The position numbers were made by a program, and so were the translations under genes. Below are positions 13,701 through 26,300 of a stretch of 64,000 nucleotides of DNA, piece by piece (position 1 is the stretch's first letter; every line of letters starts with the position of its first letter). The DNA comes from Dirofilaria immitis (taxonomy: Eukaryota > Nematoda > Chromadorea > Rhabditida > Onchocercidae), in contig JAKNDB010000075.1 of the NCBI GenBank assembly GCA_024305405.1, positions 992,001 to 1,056,000 of the forward strand. Reading direction: 5' to 3'. The notes below the pieces were generated by a model. The model saw nothing but the letters and a program-made list of their open reading frames with translations. It did not search any database and had not been told where the DNA came from.

Positions 13701-15643
13701 GAATTAAACCTCTTAAAGCTAGATGATTGATTATATTTCAAAAAGTTTTAAATTCAATTTTGGATAATTAATTATGTTTAATAGTTGTTTTAAACTTAAT
13801 TCGTAAGAATTAATATTTACTGATAATTTAATTTAAATATTTTAAAATGTAGATGGAGAAAAATTTAAATGATAAAATTTGAGATATCATTGTTAGTAAT
13901 ATAATTTAATGCTTAAGATGATAATTACCAATTTTAATATCAATAAGTATATATTAAATACTTTATCCTTATGCTAATATAATCATTCATTGACGTAATT
14001 GAGATTATATTATCAATTTTGATTAATCAATTATTGCTAATTAACAGTTATATGCATTAATCAATATAAGTTTTTTTTTTTTTGAATGAAGACAGCATAT
14101 ATTAATCAGTATAACTTTTGATAATTTATGATAATTGCCAATTGAGAACTATTTGCTATTTTAGCATGAGTAAGCATATATTAAATACTTTATCTTTATC
14201 TTCGTTCTAATATAATCATTCATTGACGTAATTGAGATTATATTATCAATTTTGATTAATCAATTATTGCTAATTAACAGTTATATGCATTAATCAATAT
14301 AAGTTTTTTTTTTTTTGAATGAAGACAGCATATATTAATCAGTATAACTTTTGATAATTTATGATAATTGCCAATTGAGAACTATTTGCTATTTTAGCAT
14401 GAGTAAGCATATATTAAATACTTTATCTTTATCTTCGTTCTAATATAATCATTCATTGACGTAATTGAGATTATATTATCAATTCCGAATTAATCAATTA
14501 TTGATAATTCACAATTATATGAATTAATCAATATAAGTTTTTTTTTTTTGATTAAAGATAGAATATATTATTAATCAGTATAAGTTTTAGTTTTTTTTTT
14601 TTTTGATTAAATTCAATAAAGCTTTTTTTTAAGCACTAAAATTTATTTTAAAAGATAATGTTTTAGTGATGATAAGCTTTCGCTATTTGTAAACAAAACT
14701 TATGCCGATAATAATATCAATAAATTACTTTCCTCTAGACATACCTTAACATAATATTGCTAAATTTGATTACAATGAAATGATAATCAGTAATAATATG
14801 TCTATAGACACATCCTAAAAGCATTCATTCATTCAACAGCTGATAGATTTACTCCTAATATCATATTTTATCAATCATTACAATCAGTTAAATTCCATTT
14901 CTCACATACCAAATATAATCTCTATCAATACAATCCATATATATATAAATATATATATATGTTTATGTGATCTTATCACAAAAATCTTCAAGGACAATAA
15001 TAATTTGAAATTTGACATCAAATTTGCCCTAATTTGAAATTTTATTTATAACAATATGATAAATAATATAAATTTCGATTAGACATATTTCATTATTGTA
15101 TTTAAAAATAATAATAATAATAATAATAATTCATTTAAAAAAAAGATAAAAAGAAAATAGATTGATAATATATATCTGAAAAATTAATTTATTTTATATG
15201 ATATGATATATTTATCATTTTATCATTAATATAGCTAAGAAATAAATTTCTTAGCTATATTTTATTATGCAAAAATTTGTTAGGTTGTGGTGCCTCAAGG
15301 CATGGCCATCAACAAATGTTATGTCCAACACGAAGCTCACATCATTATGATGTTTGTATAACATCAGAACAATTATGCGATGATATTACTGATTGTCCCG
15401 GTGGCGAAGATGAAAATCCATCAAATTGTCTCTTTTATAAATCTGTAAATTTTGTTACTTTTCTTTACTTTTTATTAATATTAAAATTTTCTAATTGTTT
15501 CTTCTTTTTTTTTTTTTTTTGTTTTCAAATTTTTAATTTAATAAATTTTTCAGATAAAAGATCAACTCAAACATATTTACAATACTGTACTACTATTAGC
15601 CGATCATGCTACGGGTCAAAACAACAATCATCGTGAACTGTAA
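9938..15643 (+). CDS. Secreted protein with one LDL-receptor class A module; possible prohormone-type precursor
   Basis: Six exons (9938-10110, 10640-10712, 13071-13165, 13470-13597, 15284-15444, 15554-15643) join with matching phases into 239 residues ending HREL-stop. Residues 1-23 form a signal peptide (MRVR, then VIIILFLLLAG). Basic sites follow: PKRR, YGRR at the end of a Ser run, DIRR and a furin-like RQRKRRK just before the LDLa module. The module has six Cys and the acidic calcium-cage pattern CDDITDCPGGEDE, then a short C-terminal helix (KDQLKHIYNTVLLL). The layout (signal peptide, acidic linker, polybasic site, single LDLa) recalls nematode LRX-1 and insect prohormone-4/IDLSRF-like precursors. 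That comparison is from memory and is an inference. The 2.4-kb second intron and 1.7-kb fourth intron are packed with repeats. No frameshift was found. Confidence 0.82.
10711..10775. repeat. (GTT)n-rich microsatellite in intron 2 of the LDLa gene
   Basis: GTT/ATT trinucleotides begin within a few bases of the splice donor at 10713 and become a clean GTT run of about 11 units. Length change here could affect donor context. Confidence 0.85.
11218..11254. repeat. (GA)n microsatellite in intron 2 of the LDLa gene
   Basis: An AG/GA run with GGAG interruptions, inside the 10713-13070 intron. Confidence 0.85.
11802..11993. repeat. 33-bp tandem repeat, about 5.8 copies
   Basis: Copies begin at 11802, 11835, 11868, 11901, 11934 and 11967, exactly 33 bp apart. 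Each begins AATCAAACTTTATTTT and ends CTATACCTAAAGT. Copies 3-5 look identical by eye; copies 1-2 carry point changes and the last is truncated. The array lies in intron 2 of the LDLa gene. Confidence 0.95.
12745..12845. repeat. Short degenerate tandem repeat containing ATTCATCGAGAATCTATTA
   Basis: Four imperfect copies of a unit of about 30 bp, each carrying TCATCGAGAAT or the variant TCATCAAAAAT, in intron 2 of the LDLa gene. Confidence 0.75.
13920..14570. repeat. 233-bp tandem repeat, about 2.7 copies
   Basis: The landmark TGACGTAATTGAGATTATAT starts at 13991, 14224 and about 14457, an exact 233-bp spacing. Copies 1 and 2 are nearly identical over the shared part, including an internal T tract and GAATGAAGACAGCATATATT. 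Copy 3 has diverged in its second half. The repeat is inside intron 4 of the LDLa gene. Confidence 0.92.
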
Positions 15644-16092
15644 TTTGATTTGATGATAATACTTGCATATTTTCATATAATAAATTACACTTATCTTTAT
15701 ATAAGATCGAGACTGAGGAGGGACAAATAGACAAATTAAAAATAGGCAAATTGAGAAATAACATTGATTGAAATTTCACATGGGTGCAAATGTCCATCTC
15801 TTGAAAAAGAATAAAAAAATTTTTTAAAGAGAGAGTGAGAAAGAAAGAGAGAGAGAGAGAAAAAAATAAATATAATAAGAAAAATCGGAATCCCCTTCTG
15901 TCCCAAAGATTTTATCAGTTATTTGATCTCATTGTTTACTTGTCTTTGCGCCTAATTTAACATATATTTGCATGATTCTTTATTAACCGTTTATTTTGTA
16001 TTTCATTTATAAAATTTATACTCTTTTGTTTTCGTTGAAAAATTCATTTTATTAGCAAAGAAAAAGAAACGTAAAGATAGATCGAAAACTAA

Positions 16093-16326
16093 ATGGTTCA
16101 TTTTAAAAATGATTTATCAGACTGGATCGAATTCAATAGATCCGAAGATAAGATTGAATATGATAAATCTATTATGGCTATTGAAATCAAATATAACTGT
16201 AGAACGCATGAAAGATATGTAAGAAAAAAAAGAATTTTATTAGAAGAAGCCAAATTACACGGGAATGTATCACTGATTAGAAAAATCGAACGTAAAAAAA
16301 TCTGGAATCATTTTCAAGAAATATAA
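16093..16326 (+). CDS. Possible small basic protein, unrecognised
   Basis: A 77-codon open frame from ATG 16093 to TAA 16326 with a charged, helix-like composition (for example RKKRILLEEAKL and RKIERKKIW) that looks more protein-like than the nearby AT-rich noise. An in-frame TAA lies immediately upstream of the ATG. A TTTTATTAG acceptor-like site at about 16047-16055 could supply a cis or trans splice. Just upstream, in another frame, is a Lys-rich stretch (KKKKRKDRSKTK). A single missing A, as seen in several neighbouring genes, would join the two, making this the last exon of something larger. No family was recognised and it may be non-coding. Confidence 0.3.
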   Translation: MVHFKNDLSDWIEFNRSEDKIEYDKSIMAIEIKYNCRTHERYVRKKRILLEEAKLHGNVSLIRKIERKKIWNHFQEI

Positions 16327-18340
16327 AAGCTGAAAATCAATAAATGATGAAAGAACAACTTAACACCCACCAAGTAATACCGCTGAATTATTCATTCAAA
16401 CATCGGATAATTAAATGAATTATTGCAATTTGTGATAATGATATCGATTTATTTCAACATCAAATGATGACAATGATTTACTGATTGACAAAATCCTAAC
16501 AGCTAATAAATCCATAAAACATAAGTGAGCAAGAATTTTCATTAATTAACACCGATATATCCATTTATATGTTTTGAAATTAATTGAAGGTGAAAAAAAC
16601 TGATCTAAGGATAAATCGAAGATCGTAAGCAACTTAAAATTAATCTATTTGGAAAGAGGATGAAAAGTTGATAAAGTGATAGGATATAGTGATACATGAA
16701 TGAGAATATCACATTCATGCAATTCGTTTATAATAATAAAATATTATCAGAATTATTCAATGTTCCTTATTGCGTTTTGGATTGTTCGCTGCAACGTAGT
16801 GAAAAAGAATGATAAGAGCAAAAATAGAAACACCGACCAAATTCGAAAATACGGCCAATTGTATGTCTGTTATCATCCTCTATTCAATGTTTGTTGTTCT
16901 GAAATGCAAACAATAGAACTCAGTAAAGTTATTTATTTAACATCTAATAAAAGTTGATTTTAGAAGATACAATTATTAGACAACCTAATTTTTCTGAAAA
17001 TTCACGAATACTCAAAAATATATATTTTTTTCACATCCAATCTCTTCTTGTTGTTGTTTCCTTTGTATGCAACATAAAAAAATAGTAATAATTTCTTACA
17101 AACCTGATTATCAGGACGATGTTTTCAGAAAAATCAAATCACTGATAGCTGATACAATACTTTTCCACCAAATTTGCTCCTAAACTTATGAAAATAACAA
17201 CAAAATATAAAAGAAACGTGAATTTCTATTCATAATATGAGTTATATATAAGCGAAATGAGAAATAAAATGTAAAATAATAAATATAAAAATATTGAATA
17301 TTTGATATATCAAATTAAATCGTATTCATAAATTTTCTTAATAAAACTTATCAGCTTTTCATCCTTGATTTCTTGAAATATTTTAATGATATAATAACCT
17401 TCTGAACTAATCTCAACTACGCTAACACGTATAATCTCTAATATGCTACATACAACTATATTTCTTCGATAGCAATCTCAATGAATCTCATAATGTCAGT
17501 TAGCAATTTCTAAATTTCTTATTATTTTCTAAATATCTATCTTTTATTTTAAATATTATTTATCAGATGTTATCAAATGAATAAGATTAACAACATCTGA
17601 TATAAATTCAAAACTCCGAATCTTACAATTATACTTCCTTATAATCTTTTCTTCAATCGATCGTCATCTAAACATTTATTTCATTTATCGATACACGTAT
17701 TTCGAATCATAATTCCGTTATTAAATTTGAATTCAAAAAGTGAAATTCCAACATATTCTTATTTAAGTATTTCGCAAGCACTTTATCAAATCTTAGCAGT
17801 TCTTACTTTCAACCCAAAACTCAATTATTCTAAAAATGTGATAAATCAATAACGACTTATTCCTTAAATTTATAAATTTTATTCCGCAAAAAAACGCACA
17901 GAATTCAAACAATAATAAAAGTAATATTCAAACCTAATTTATGGACCACGTGGAACTCCCTAAACCAGGAAGCAGCCGAGAAGCAGTCGAATGCAACTCT
18001 TTTACATACACGATTTAAAAAATTTTCACAGCGCGGATCGTGAAATTTTAACATTAAAAATCGATAAATCCATCTGTTTAGTAATGGCAATCATGCCTGC
18101 AGCGAGGGGATTTTTCTTGTGGATTGGTTTTAACGTTTCGCGTGAAGAAGTAATTCTACGGCGGAATTCCGTATTTCCGGATTTGAGTGTAATTTTATCA
18201 TTCAATCAAATATTGGAAGGTCATTATGAGAATATGCTGGAATAGTTGTCATGATAAGAATGTGCTGGAATAGTTGCGGAATAATAGTAGTTTGATTTTT
18301 ATATCGTCCGTTGAATTCATTTATTATTTTTAAGTTATCG
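16327..18340. other. Intergenic DNA upstream of rbpl-1
   Basis: No supported gene. Open frames at 16700-16957 and 17905-18245 have no conserved character and overlap one another on both strands. The interval should contain the rbpl-1 promoter. A stretch around 18090-18190 is relatively GC-rich for this window. Confidence 0.5.
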
Positions 18341-21300
18341 ATGTCATCGATACACTACAAATTCAAAGCAACACTCGAGTATAAAACACTGGTATTTGAT
18401 GGCTTGCATATATCTGTCGTTGATCTCAAGAAGGAAATATGTGAAAAGGAAAATATTAAGGTACAAAATTTGCTATTATTTGTTCACTCATTTTGTAGGA
18501 CTTACTGAATTCCTAAAATTTATCGAAAACTGGCAGTTTTATAAATATGGATAAGGAATTTTCTTCCAATAGTTAATACATATGGTATTCCATTTGAAGG
18601 TTAACCATCGAGCTGAGTAATGGTGATATTATTGATACTTATCGTGGGTAATAATTATAAAGTACTGATATTTGTCAAGTGCTGGAAAATTATTATGATC
18701 GAGGAGGGCAAAAATATATGTTTTAGTAGAAAATCCCAACATTGTAACTGTAATAAGGTATCCAAAGTAGTTCAAGCTTATGATAAAGTCTGATGTCTAA
18801 AACAATTGATAGCAGTGGATAATGCAGGATTTATGACTCTGAGAAACTTTCTTGGAAAATTCTGTAAAATTTTCATAAATTTTCTGTTAAATCATGATAA
18901 AGAAACATTCATTATTGCCAGAATGATTTTTGTACCTATGCATATTGCTGAATAATATGTAATTTGAGAGACCGAACTTACAGGAATATATTTACGAGAA
19001 GTTTGTTAGAAATACTTTAACAAAAATATTTCGTAAGCAAAATCATTTTTTAGGCAGAATCATTCGATTTAGTGTTGACAAACGCTCATACAAAGCGTCA
19101 ATACACGCGTGACGAGTTGATTCCGCGAAATTCATCGGTCATTGTTCAGCGAATACCACGCGATAATGCCGCAAAACTGCCTAAAGTGCAGTAAGTTTAT
19201 TATTTAATTCTAATTTTTTTGAAAATATTTTAGCTCATACTATTTCTCGTTTATCTATAAGATTTTTATTGGTTGAATTATTTGTAAAAACTTTGATAGC
19301 TCAAGGTTTTTTTCCAGAGACACCACAAACTCAGGAATTGTATCTAGTCCTGCTCCAGCTGAAGCTCCCGTTGTTGGGCACATTGATTCAGTAAGCATAA
19401 CTTATTGGTTTTATTTATTTTTGATTGATTCGAGTAGAAAATTTCTGAATTTGTTGAATTTTTCAAGTTACTTCGTGGCATTGTCTTGACATAGCCTTCT
19501 TCAGGAAGAATTCGACAAAATGACGGAAGAAGAGCGTTTGGCACACGTAAAAGAAGTATCTACTTATAAATATTTACCTTCAAAGTATGTGATTCAGCTG
19601 TCCTTGTCACTTCTAATTAGCATATAATTTCATGTTTTAATTTTTATTTGACAAAAATTATGGAGTTGAAGCCTTATTTTTGCATTTCAAACGGCTGATA
19701 TATGTTCCAAAATTCCTATAACTTTTTTTTAATCTTCACAGTAGCATGCATAACTTTCATTTGAGAAGCCTGGAAAACAATTTCTAGAAGTTTATAAATA
19801 TTGCACAAAATCTTTCTATACATGCGATGGTAAGGTGTAATTAAATGTGAAGCATTTCTAAAATACTAAAAAACTAAAATATGATACGAAAAACATTAAA
19901 AGACAGTTTTGGATGACAAAAATATTAGTATCAAGTGATTTTGTAGTTTGTAATACTGTCGCACTGTGTAGAAAAGAAGAATTTTGGTTTTCAGCTTTCA
20001 AAAGAAAACATCATCGATAATGTCTGGTCCACCACCACCAACTTATGTATGCAATCGATGTTCACAGTCAGGACACTGGTACAAAACTGTCCAATGGTAA
20101 CGGTCATTCTATATTTACACTTTTACGTATATCATTTAATACACGCAGAAAAGATTTACTGTTTATACATGTACATTTGTTCATTGATTTAAATGACATA
20201 ATTTGATTATTTTTTTCTGCTTGCGTTTATTTTTTTGGTACGGGTATATCATTTTTTAGTTATTTTTATCACATATTTTCATGAGTTAATCATTATCACT
20301 CTTCTTTGAGTCAATGTTTTCCAGTGTTGAGTTTTTCGTCTTCATTCATTTTCTTTGTAAATAACAATAAAACTGTAACAATTTTTGTCATTGAATGATA
20401 CGTTGGGATGGGAAAAGTAGGCGGAAGAGTTATTTCCGAGAGAGATTAAAGAAAAGTGAAGACTGGGAAAACATATATGATTTGAATGTGATTCAAAATT
20501 TTTGAACTTGAAATTTATTTCTGTTGGTGATTCTGTTGGACTTGAATTTGTAATTTATAATTTAAATAATCTCTCTCGGTTTATTTGATTTTCTTCGAGT
20601 AAGTTTTGTTTAACGCCGATAAAAGGGATGTAAATTGTATTATATTCTCCGCTTATTTTCTTTTTCTTCCTTCATGAACAATAGCATTCTGACGTTTCGA
20701 AAAAGAAAGTTTATTTTACAATATAAAATGGAATTGGAAGAATCTCTGCTGATGCATAATGGAGGAAGCCTATGTTTTCGGGAAAGTGACACTGTGGAAG
20801 AAGCATCGGGAATGCAGTGATGTGCTAGTCTTGAAGATAGTCTATTGTTAGCTTAATCGGAAATATGATTCATTTGAATAATTGAAATCATTGATAGTAT
20901 GGAATTTTTGGATGATAAAAATTAAGGAAGATGGTCAGGGAAGGTGAGATGTTTATTTTTAGCGAGTACGGTATTATTAGGTCGGAGATGATAGGCTTCG
21001 TTCTTAATAAGATTATTTTTGTTTGCAATAAAATTGGGGGAAAGTTACGATATTCTCCAATCAGGAAATTTGAAAATAAAAAGAATTAATGAGGTGTGTG
21101 AAATATGGGTAGATGAGTAGATCTTTACTTTGACCATATTAGACGGAGATCATTGAATTATGGTGAAATAGCACAGTACATCAATGAGAAAAAATGCATG
21201 TCATTTGTACATTTATAATTTTTTCCGTTTAACATTCTGTAAGTAGTTAGCCAAATGCGCAAGTTGGATATTTTTGAAATGTATGTGCGTTATCACTTTT

Positions 21301-23295
21301 GTGCAATAACATTTTTTTCTTTGATTTCATGAACGTCTCGAATTTAATCATCGAAATTTAACATTTAGTTAGAAAGTAAATAGAATGTTGTGTTTCCTGG
21401 ATATCATCGAGACGTATATGGAATAAAAGAATTTTGTGACGCATAAAATGATACCACACATTAGAAATATATAGTAACTAACATTTTATTTTACATTATT
21501 GCTCCACCGACATGTTCATTATTATTTGTTGGAAGGCTGCTACATCTCGTAATAAATCCGATATTTGTTCGTTAGTCATAATAGAATAAAAGATATAATT
21601 TCTTATATTAGGATGCAATTGCAATGAAATGCGGAAAAATCCGAAATTAATGGAAAAGTTGAGTTGGGTATTTTGGGACAGAAACTTAGATAAATTCAAA
21701 TTTAGATTCGTTACTTAAGTTGAAAATTTAGATATAATACTTCAGAAGCAAGTTGATTCATGAACTTTCAGTAATTCATTCAATAAATTGAATCCAAATA
21801 GTTTTGCGAGGGTTAAGAAATAATAGAACTTGTGAAACCGTTATTTCATCGTTTCAGATTTCGAACTCCTTAAATTATTGTTGGTTTTTTCAGGTCATGC
21901 ATATATATCATTTCAGGTATTTCTAAATGTAGAGGTAAGTCATTTAATTCATTGTTACGATAATTTGCCTTGCATGTTACATAAGATTTTGCACACTTTT
22001 TTTAGTTGAATACACGTCGTACAACGGGTATAACCATGGATGAATTGATGGAAACAACATCAGATGATCCGTTAGCAATGTTGCATCCATCCGGGAAGTA
22101 TGTCGTGCCAATTATGCATTGGAAAGCACGCCAAAAAAGCCTGAAGTTGCTAAACCAGAGCCCGAGATACGGTATATTTTGATCCAGAATTCAGTTTCTT
22201 GATAAATCATCATCACACATGAGTCTACTATGATAGAATCCATCTAGAATAAAATTCTTCAAGTCTTTTTCAATTCCAGATGATATTTCTTTATTTTTCT
22301 ATCTGTTATCATTTGAAAGAGAATAAAATTTCAAATATAAATTCTCATTTCCAACTTTGGTATTTGATTATTTTTAATTTTTTAATCTATCAGGAGCGAT
22401 AGAATGTTGATATAGAAACCACTACGCAAAATGATAAATCTTTGTAAGCTAACTAACTATTCATTTCATCACAATTTGGTTAGCTTCATGAAATTAAAAA
22501 TTTTTTCGATCTGTTCTTTCGATCTAGTTTCTCCTAAATTATCTAGTAACTAGAACGAATTACTCTTTTTCGTTTATTCTCGACTTTCAAAGATGAAATT
22601 TGATTATAGCCTTTGCTTAATACGGTTTGAAAATCGAAGTTTTATGTAATTAAGTGAAGTAATATGAATTAATCCACATTTTTCGAACTCCTCCAGTAGC
22701 ATTTTCAAAAATTTCAGGGAAATACCACCGGAACTAAAATGCCCAATATGTTCACAACTTTTACGTGATGCTGTCTTAACAACATGCTGCGGTGATAGTT
22801 TCTGTGCGGATTGCTTACAACAACGTTTACTTGAAACACCAAACGCAAAATGTCCTGGGACAAATTGCTTTCAAACTGCTGTATCCGCCGACAAACTGGT
22901 TCCAAATTTAAAGGTTCAAATTGAGTTGAATTAAATTTTCAAATTTATCTTATTTTTAAAATTTTTTTAAGTTAAAAGTATGAGTGGACGGTTTGGCTGT
23001 GTTATCATCATGACATGTATTGTTGATCCGAATTCAACACTTTTGCAAAATTTCAGATGCGACAGGCTGCTGAAGCTTTCAAACACGGTGCAGTTCATAA
23101 TACAGCATTTGAAAGTACAAGTAAGCAAACTTTCATTGAGTAACGCAATTTAAGTATTATAATGGTTTGTTGAAAAAATAAATTTAGATAATTCACCACG
23201 CATTGACGAACAGCCAGTTCAGTCGGTTTCACGTGTGCGTATTGGCTTGAGTGGTCGACCGCAACAAGTTCAACCTGCAGTTATTATTCAACAGC

Positions 23296-23335
<40 letters not shown>

Positions 23336-26300
23336 GCAACAACAACAACAACAGCAACAACAGCAGCAACAACAACAACAACAACAGCAACAACAACAAC
23401 AGCAACAACAACAGCAACAACAACAACAACAACAACAACAGCAGCAAGAGGCAACGATTACTCCGCTACAGTCACAGGTTCATTAGTACAATATATTCTA
23501 AAATTTAAATTTAAATGAAAAAAATTTTCAAATCTTTCCTAATACATCCTAATAGCATGATGATATTTAGCAGATTATTGTGCACTTGCTCGTGAAACAT
23601 GGTGAATAGTTCTTATTTCCAGCGTTTGAAATTTAGATTTTACTACAATCGTTACTATAAATTACATTCGTTATCATTTTTCGGAATGTTTTGGTACAGT
23701 AATTGCTTGAATTATATTTTACACCATTTTGACCAGTTTGCTTTTCCGAGACGACAGTTTTCTCTTTTTAAAATTTCTAAACAGGAAAAAGAATAAATAT
23801 TATGATGTTATAAACTTAAAAACTGAATAGGTATTTGGAAATTAAATTTACACTTTGCGTTTTACTCTGCAGATCCAAGCTTCGTCTTCAACGTACATCA
23901 TTCAACCCAATACAAATATGGCAATTCCTACGGCTCTACAATCTCAAATAGCCATAAAACAATTTCCTGCAAACACTGTCATGCCTTCTGCGGGAATAGT
24001 ATCAGCACAAGGTCAGCCAAAAGTTATTGCACCTCCTGTTGCAGTTCCTAATATGCAGCAGTTAACTGTCGTTCCACCGCCGCTTCCTATGCCTTTAAAT
24101 GTTCATCAACCACCACCCGGTTATCCAACTATGCTTCCACTAACGCAGTCGATGCATATTACTACTAGTTCATCAACTGAATCTGTCGCATCAGGAGCAC
24201 ATACTGCCAGGTATCATTACATATCTTTTGAACTTGTATGAAATTTCTTTCCGAGAACCTACATTGCTATAAAACAATTCCAAAAAAACTGCTAACACCC
24301 AGAAAATCTTAAAAACCAACGTCAAAACAATACTACCTCTAAAAACAATAAGACCACACATGCCAAGAACAAATAAAAAAAGAAAAGGAAATAAAACAAA
24401 CGAGATACTCTATAAAAAGACCGATAAACAGAAATCATAAAAGAAACCAGCAATAAAACAAGAAAAAGGAACAAATTTCAAAACTGTAAACAAAAATAAC
24501 CCTAAAAAAGTTTTAGAAATTTTTACTAAATTAATTTCGAGATTTTGTTGCTACATTTTTGAACTTCAGACTGTTTAAAGAATGTAGTATATCTGAATTT
24601 TTTCAGAAGTATAAGTGCTGCACATTTAACTGGACCTTCATTATTGCTTCCACCAGGCGTGCAGCCACCACCACCAGGTATATCTTGTTAAGAATTGTAT
24701 TTTTTTCTTCATTCAATAAATTAGGCGACGAATTCGAATGAGAAAAGATATATGCTATTACTAAACAGCGCGGATTTCCAGGATTATCAGCAGTTATATA
24801 TCCACGTGTTCCAGCTCCACCACCTATCAAAGATGCATGGGATGAATATCTGGAACGGAAAGATAAGGTAATTATTTGTTTCATCCACTCTCGATATTTT
24901 GGTCTATGAAAATTATTAACTTCTTATAAAATCACATTTTCTTTTTTCCGTAAAATTATTTCCAAAAGATTCATTTTCTTACTATTATAAGCAGCAATTT
25001 TTGTGCAGGAAAGTCGCCAAAGAGCTGCTGCACCATCCTCACGTCGACGTCGTCGTTCAACACGTAGTACTTCATATTCAAGTAGTAGCACATCTTCCGA
25101 ATCATCTAGTGAATCATCACGATCTCGGTCGAGATCATCCTCTCGGGATCGAAATCGATCATATCGTGATAGAAGACGTAATGATGGTCGCGAAAAACAT
25201 TCGAGAAGAAGGGAGTAAGTTTTTCTTTTTTAATGAAAGCTTTTCTAATTTATTTATCGTTGCATAAATATTTTTAACATATTTGAAATTTCAGTTGCTA
25301 AGGAACTCGCTCGTAACCTATTAATAATTGGATAAAGTATTAGTAAAATATCAATTATTTCAGCTCGCGATCACCGTTTCGCAGTTCATATGCTAGTACA
25401 CGTTACCATCGCGATACTTTAGCATCATCTTTTAATCTTTATCAACATACATCAGGCGCTGCTGCCATTGGCCTGCCAGGAGCATCTCTTATTCATCATC
25501 GTATTCCATCCCTTTTGAACAGTTATTGCTCATCACAGTATACGCCTAATCAAACAAGTCAAACAACGAACTACAATTCATTCAATAATGCGCCAGTTCC
25601 GAGTTATCGGTCATCGAGAACATATCTGGAAGAACGGAGTAGAAGACATTCGCCAAGGTATACTTGAGATTTCTTGAACATTTTTTCGATGCATTTTCTG
25701 TTGTTCAACTGAATGTTTTCAAATTCTTTAGGTCGGCGCAAAATCGGCGAAGGAATGAGAGTAGAGAACAAGAAAACGATCGGAAAGAGCGAATCGAGGA
25801 GCGAAGACGAGGAAGAGATGGTGATGAAAGGATACATCGAGAAGAGCGTGAACGAAAAGCAAAAGAGGATAGTGACCGAGAAGAAAGACGACAAAAGGTT
25901 ATTTTCAGTAATCAAATGAAATGTTTCCGAATGTTACTATACAACAAAATCCTCTACAGCATATGTTTTTCTTTCAGAAAGATAAATACAAGCGACGTCA
26001 AGAAAAAGAATCAAAGGAGGTAGAAAATACAACAGAAGGAAAACAAAGAGGTACATTCAAAGTAGAAGAGGAGAAAGATGTCAGTGCCGTTAGCTTAAAA
26101 GAAATAATTGTAACTGAGGGAATTAAAGAAGAAGCTGTTCCACGGATCGAAAATAAAAGGACTGAAAATGATGTCGGAGATGCCGAAAATAACATAGAAA
26201 AAGAAAATGATACAGTGGACGAAGCTTTACCAGATGCAGCAGCACCCGAAAGTGGTGCTTCAGGTTTCCGAATTAATAGTGATGATGGTTTGGGAGCAGA

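Noticed and set aside
23229..23508. Poly-Leu and poly-Asn frames over the CAA/CAG tract
   Set aside because: Shadows of the polyQ exon of rbpl-1 in the other frames and strand.
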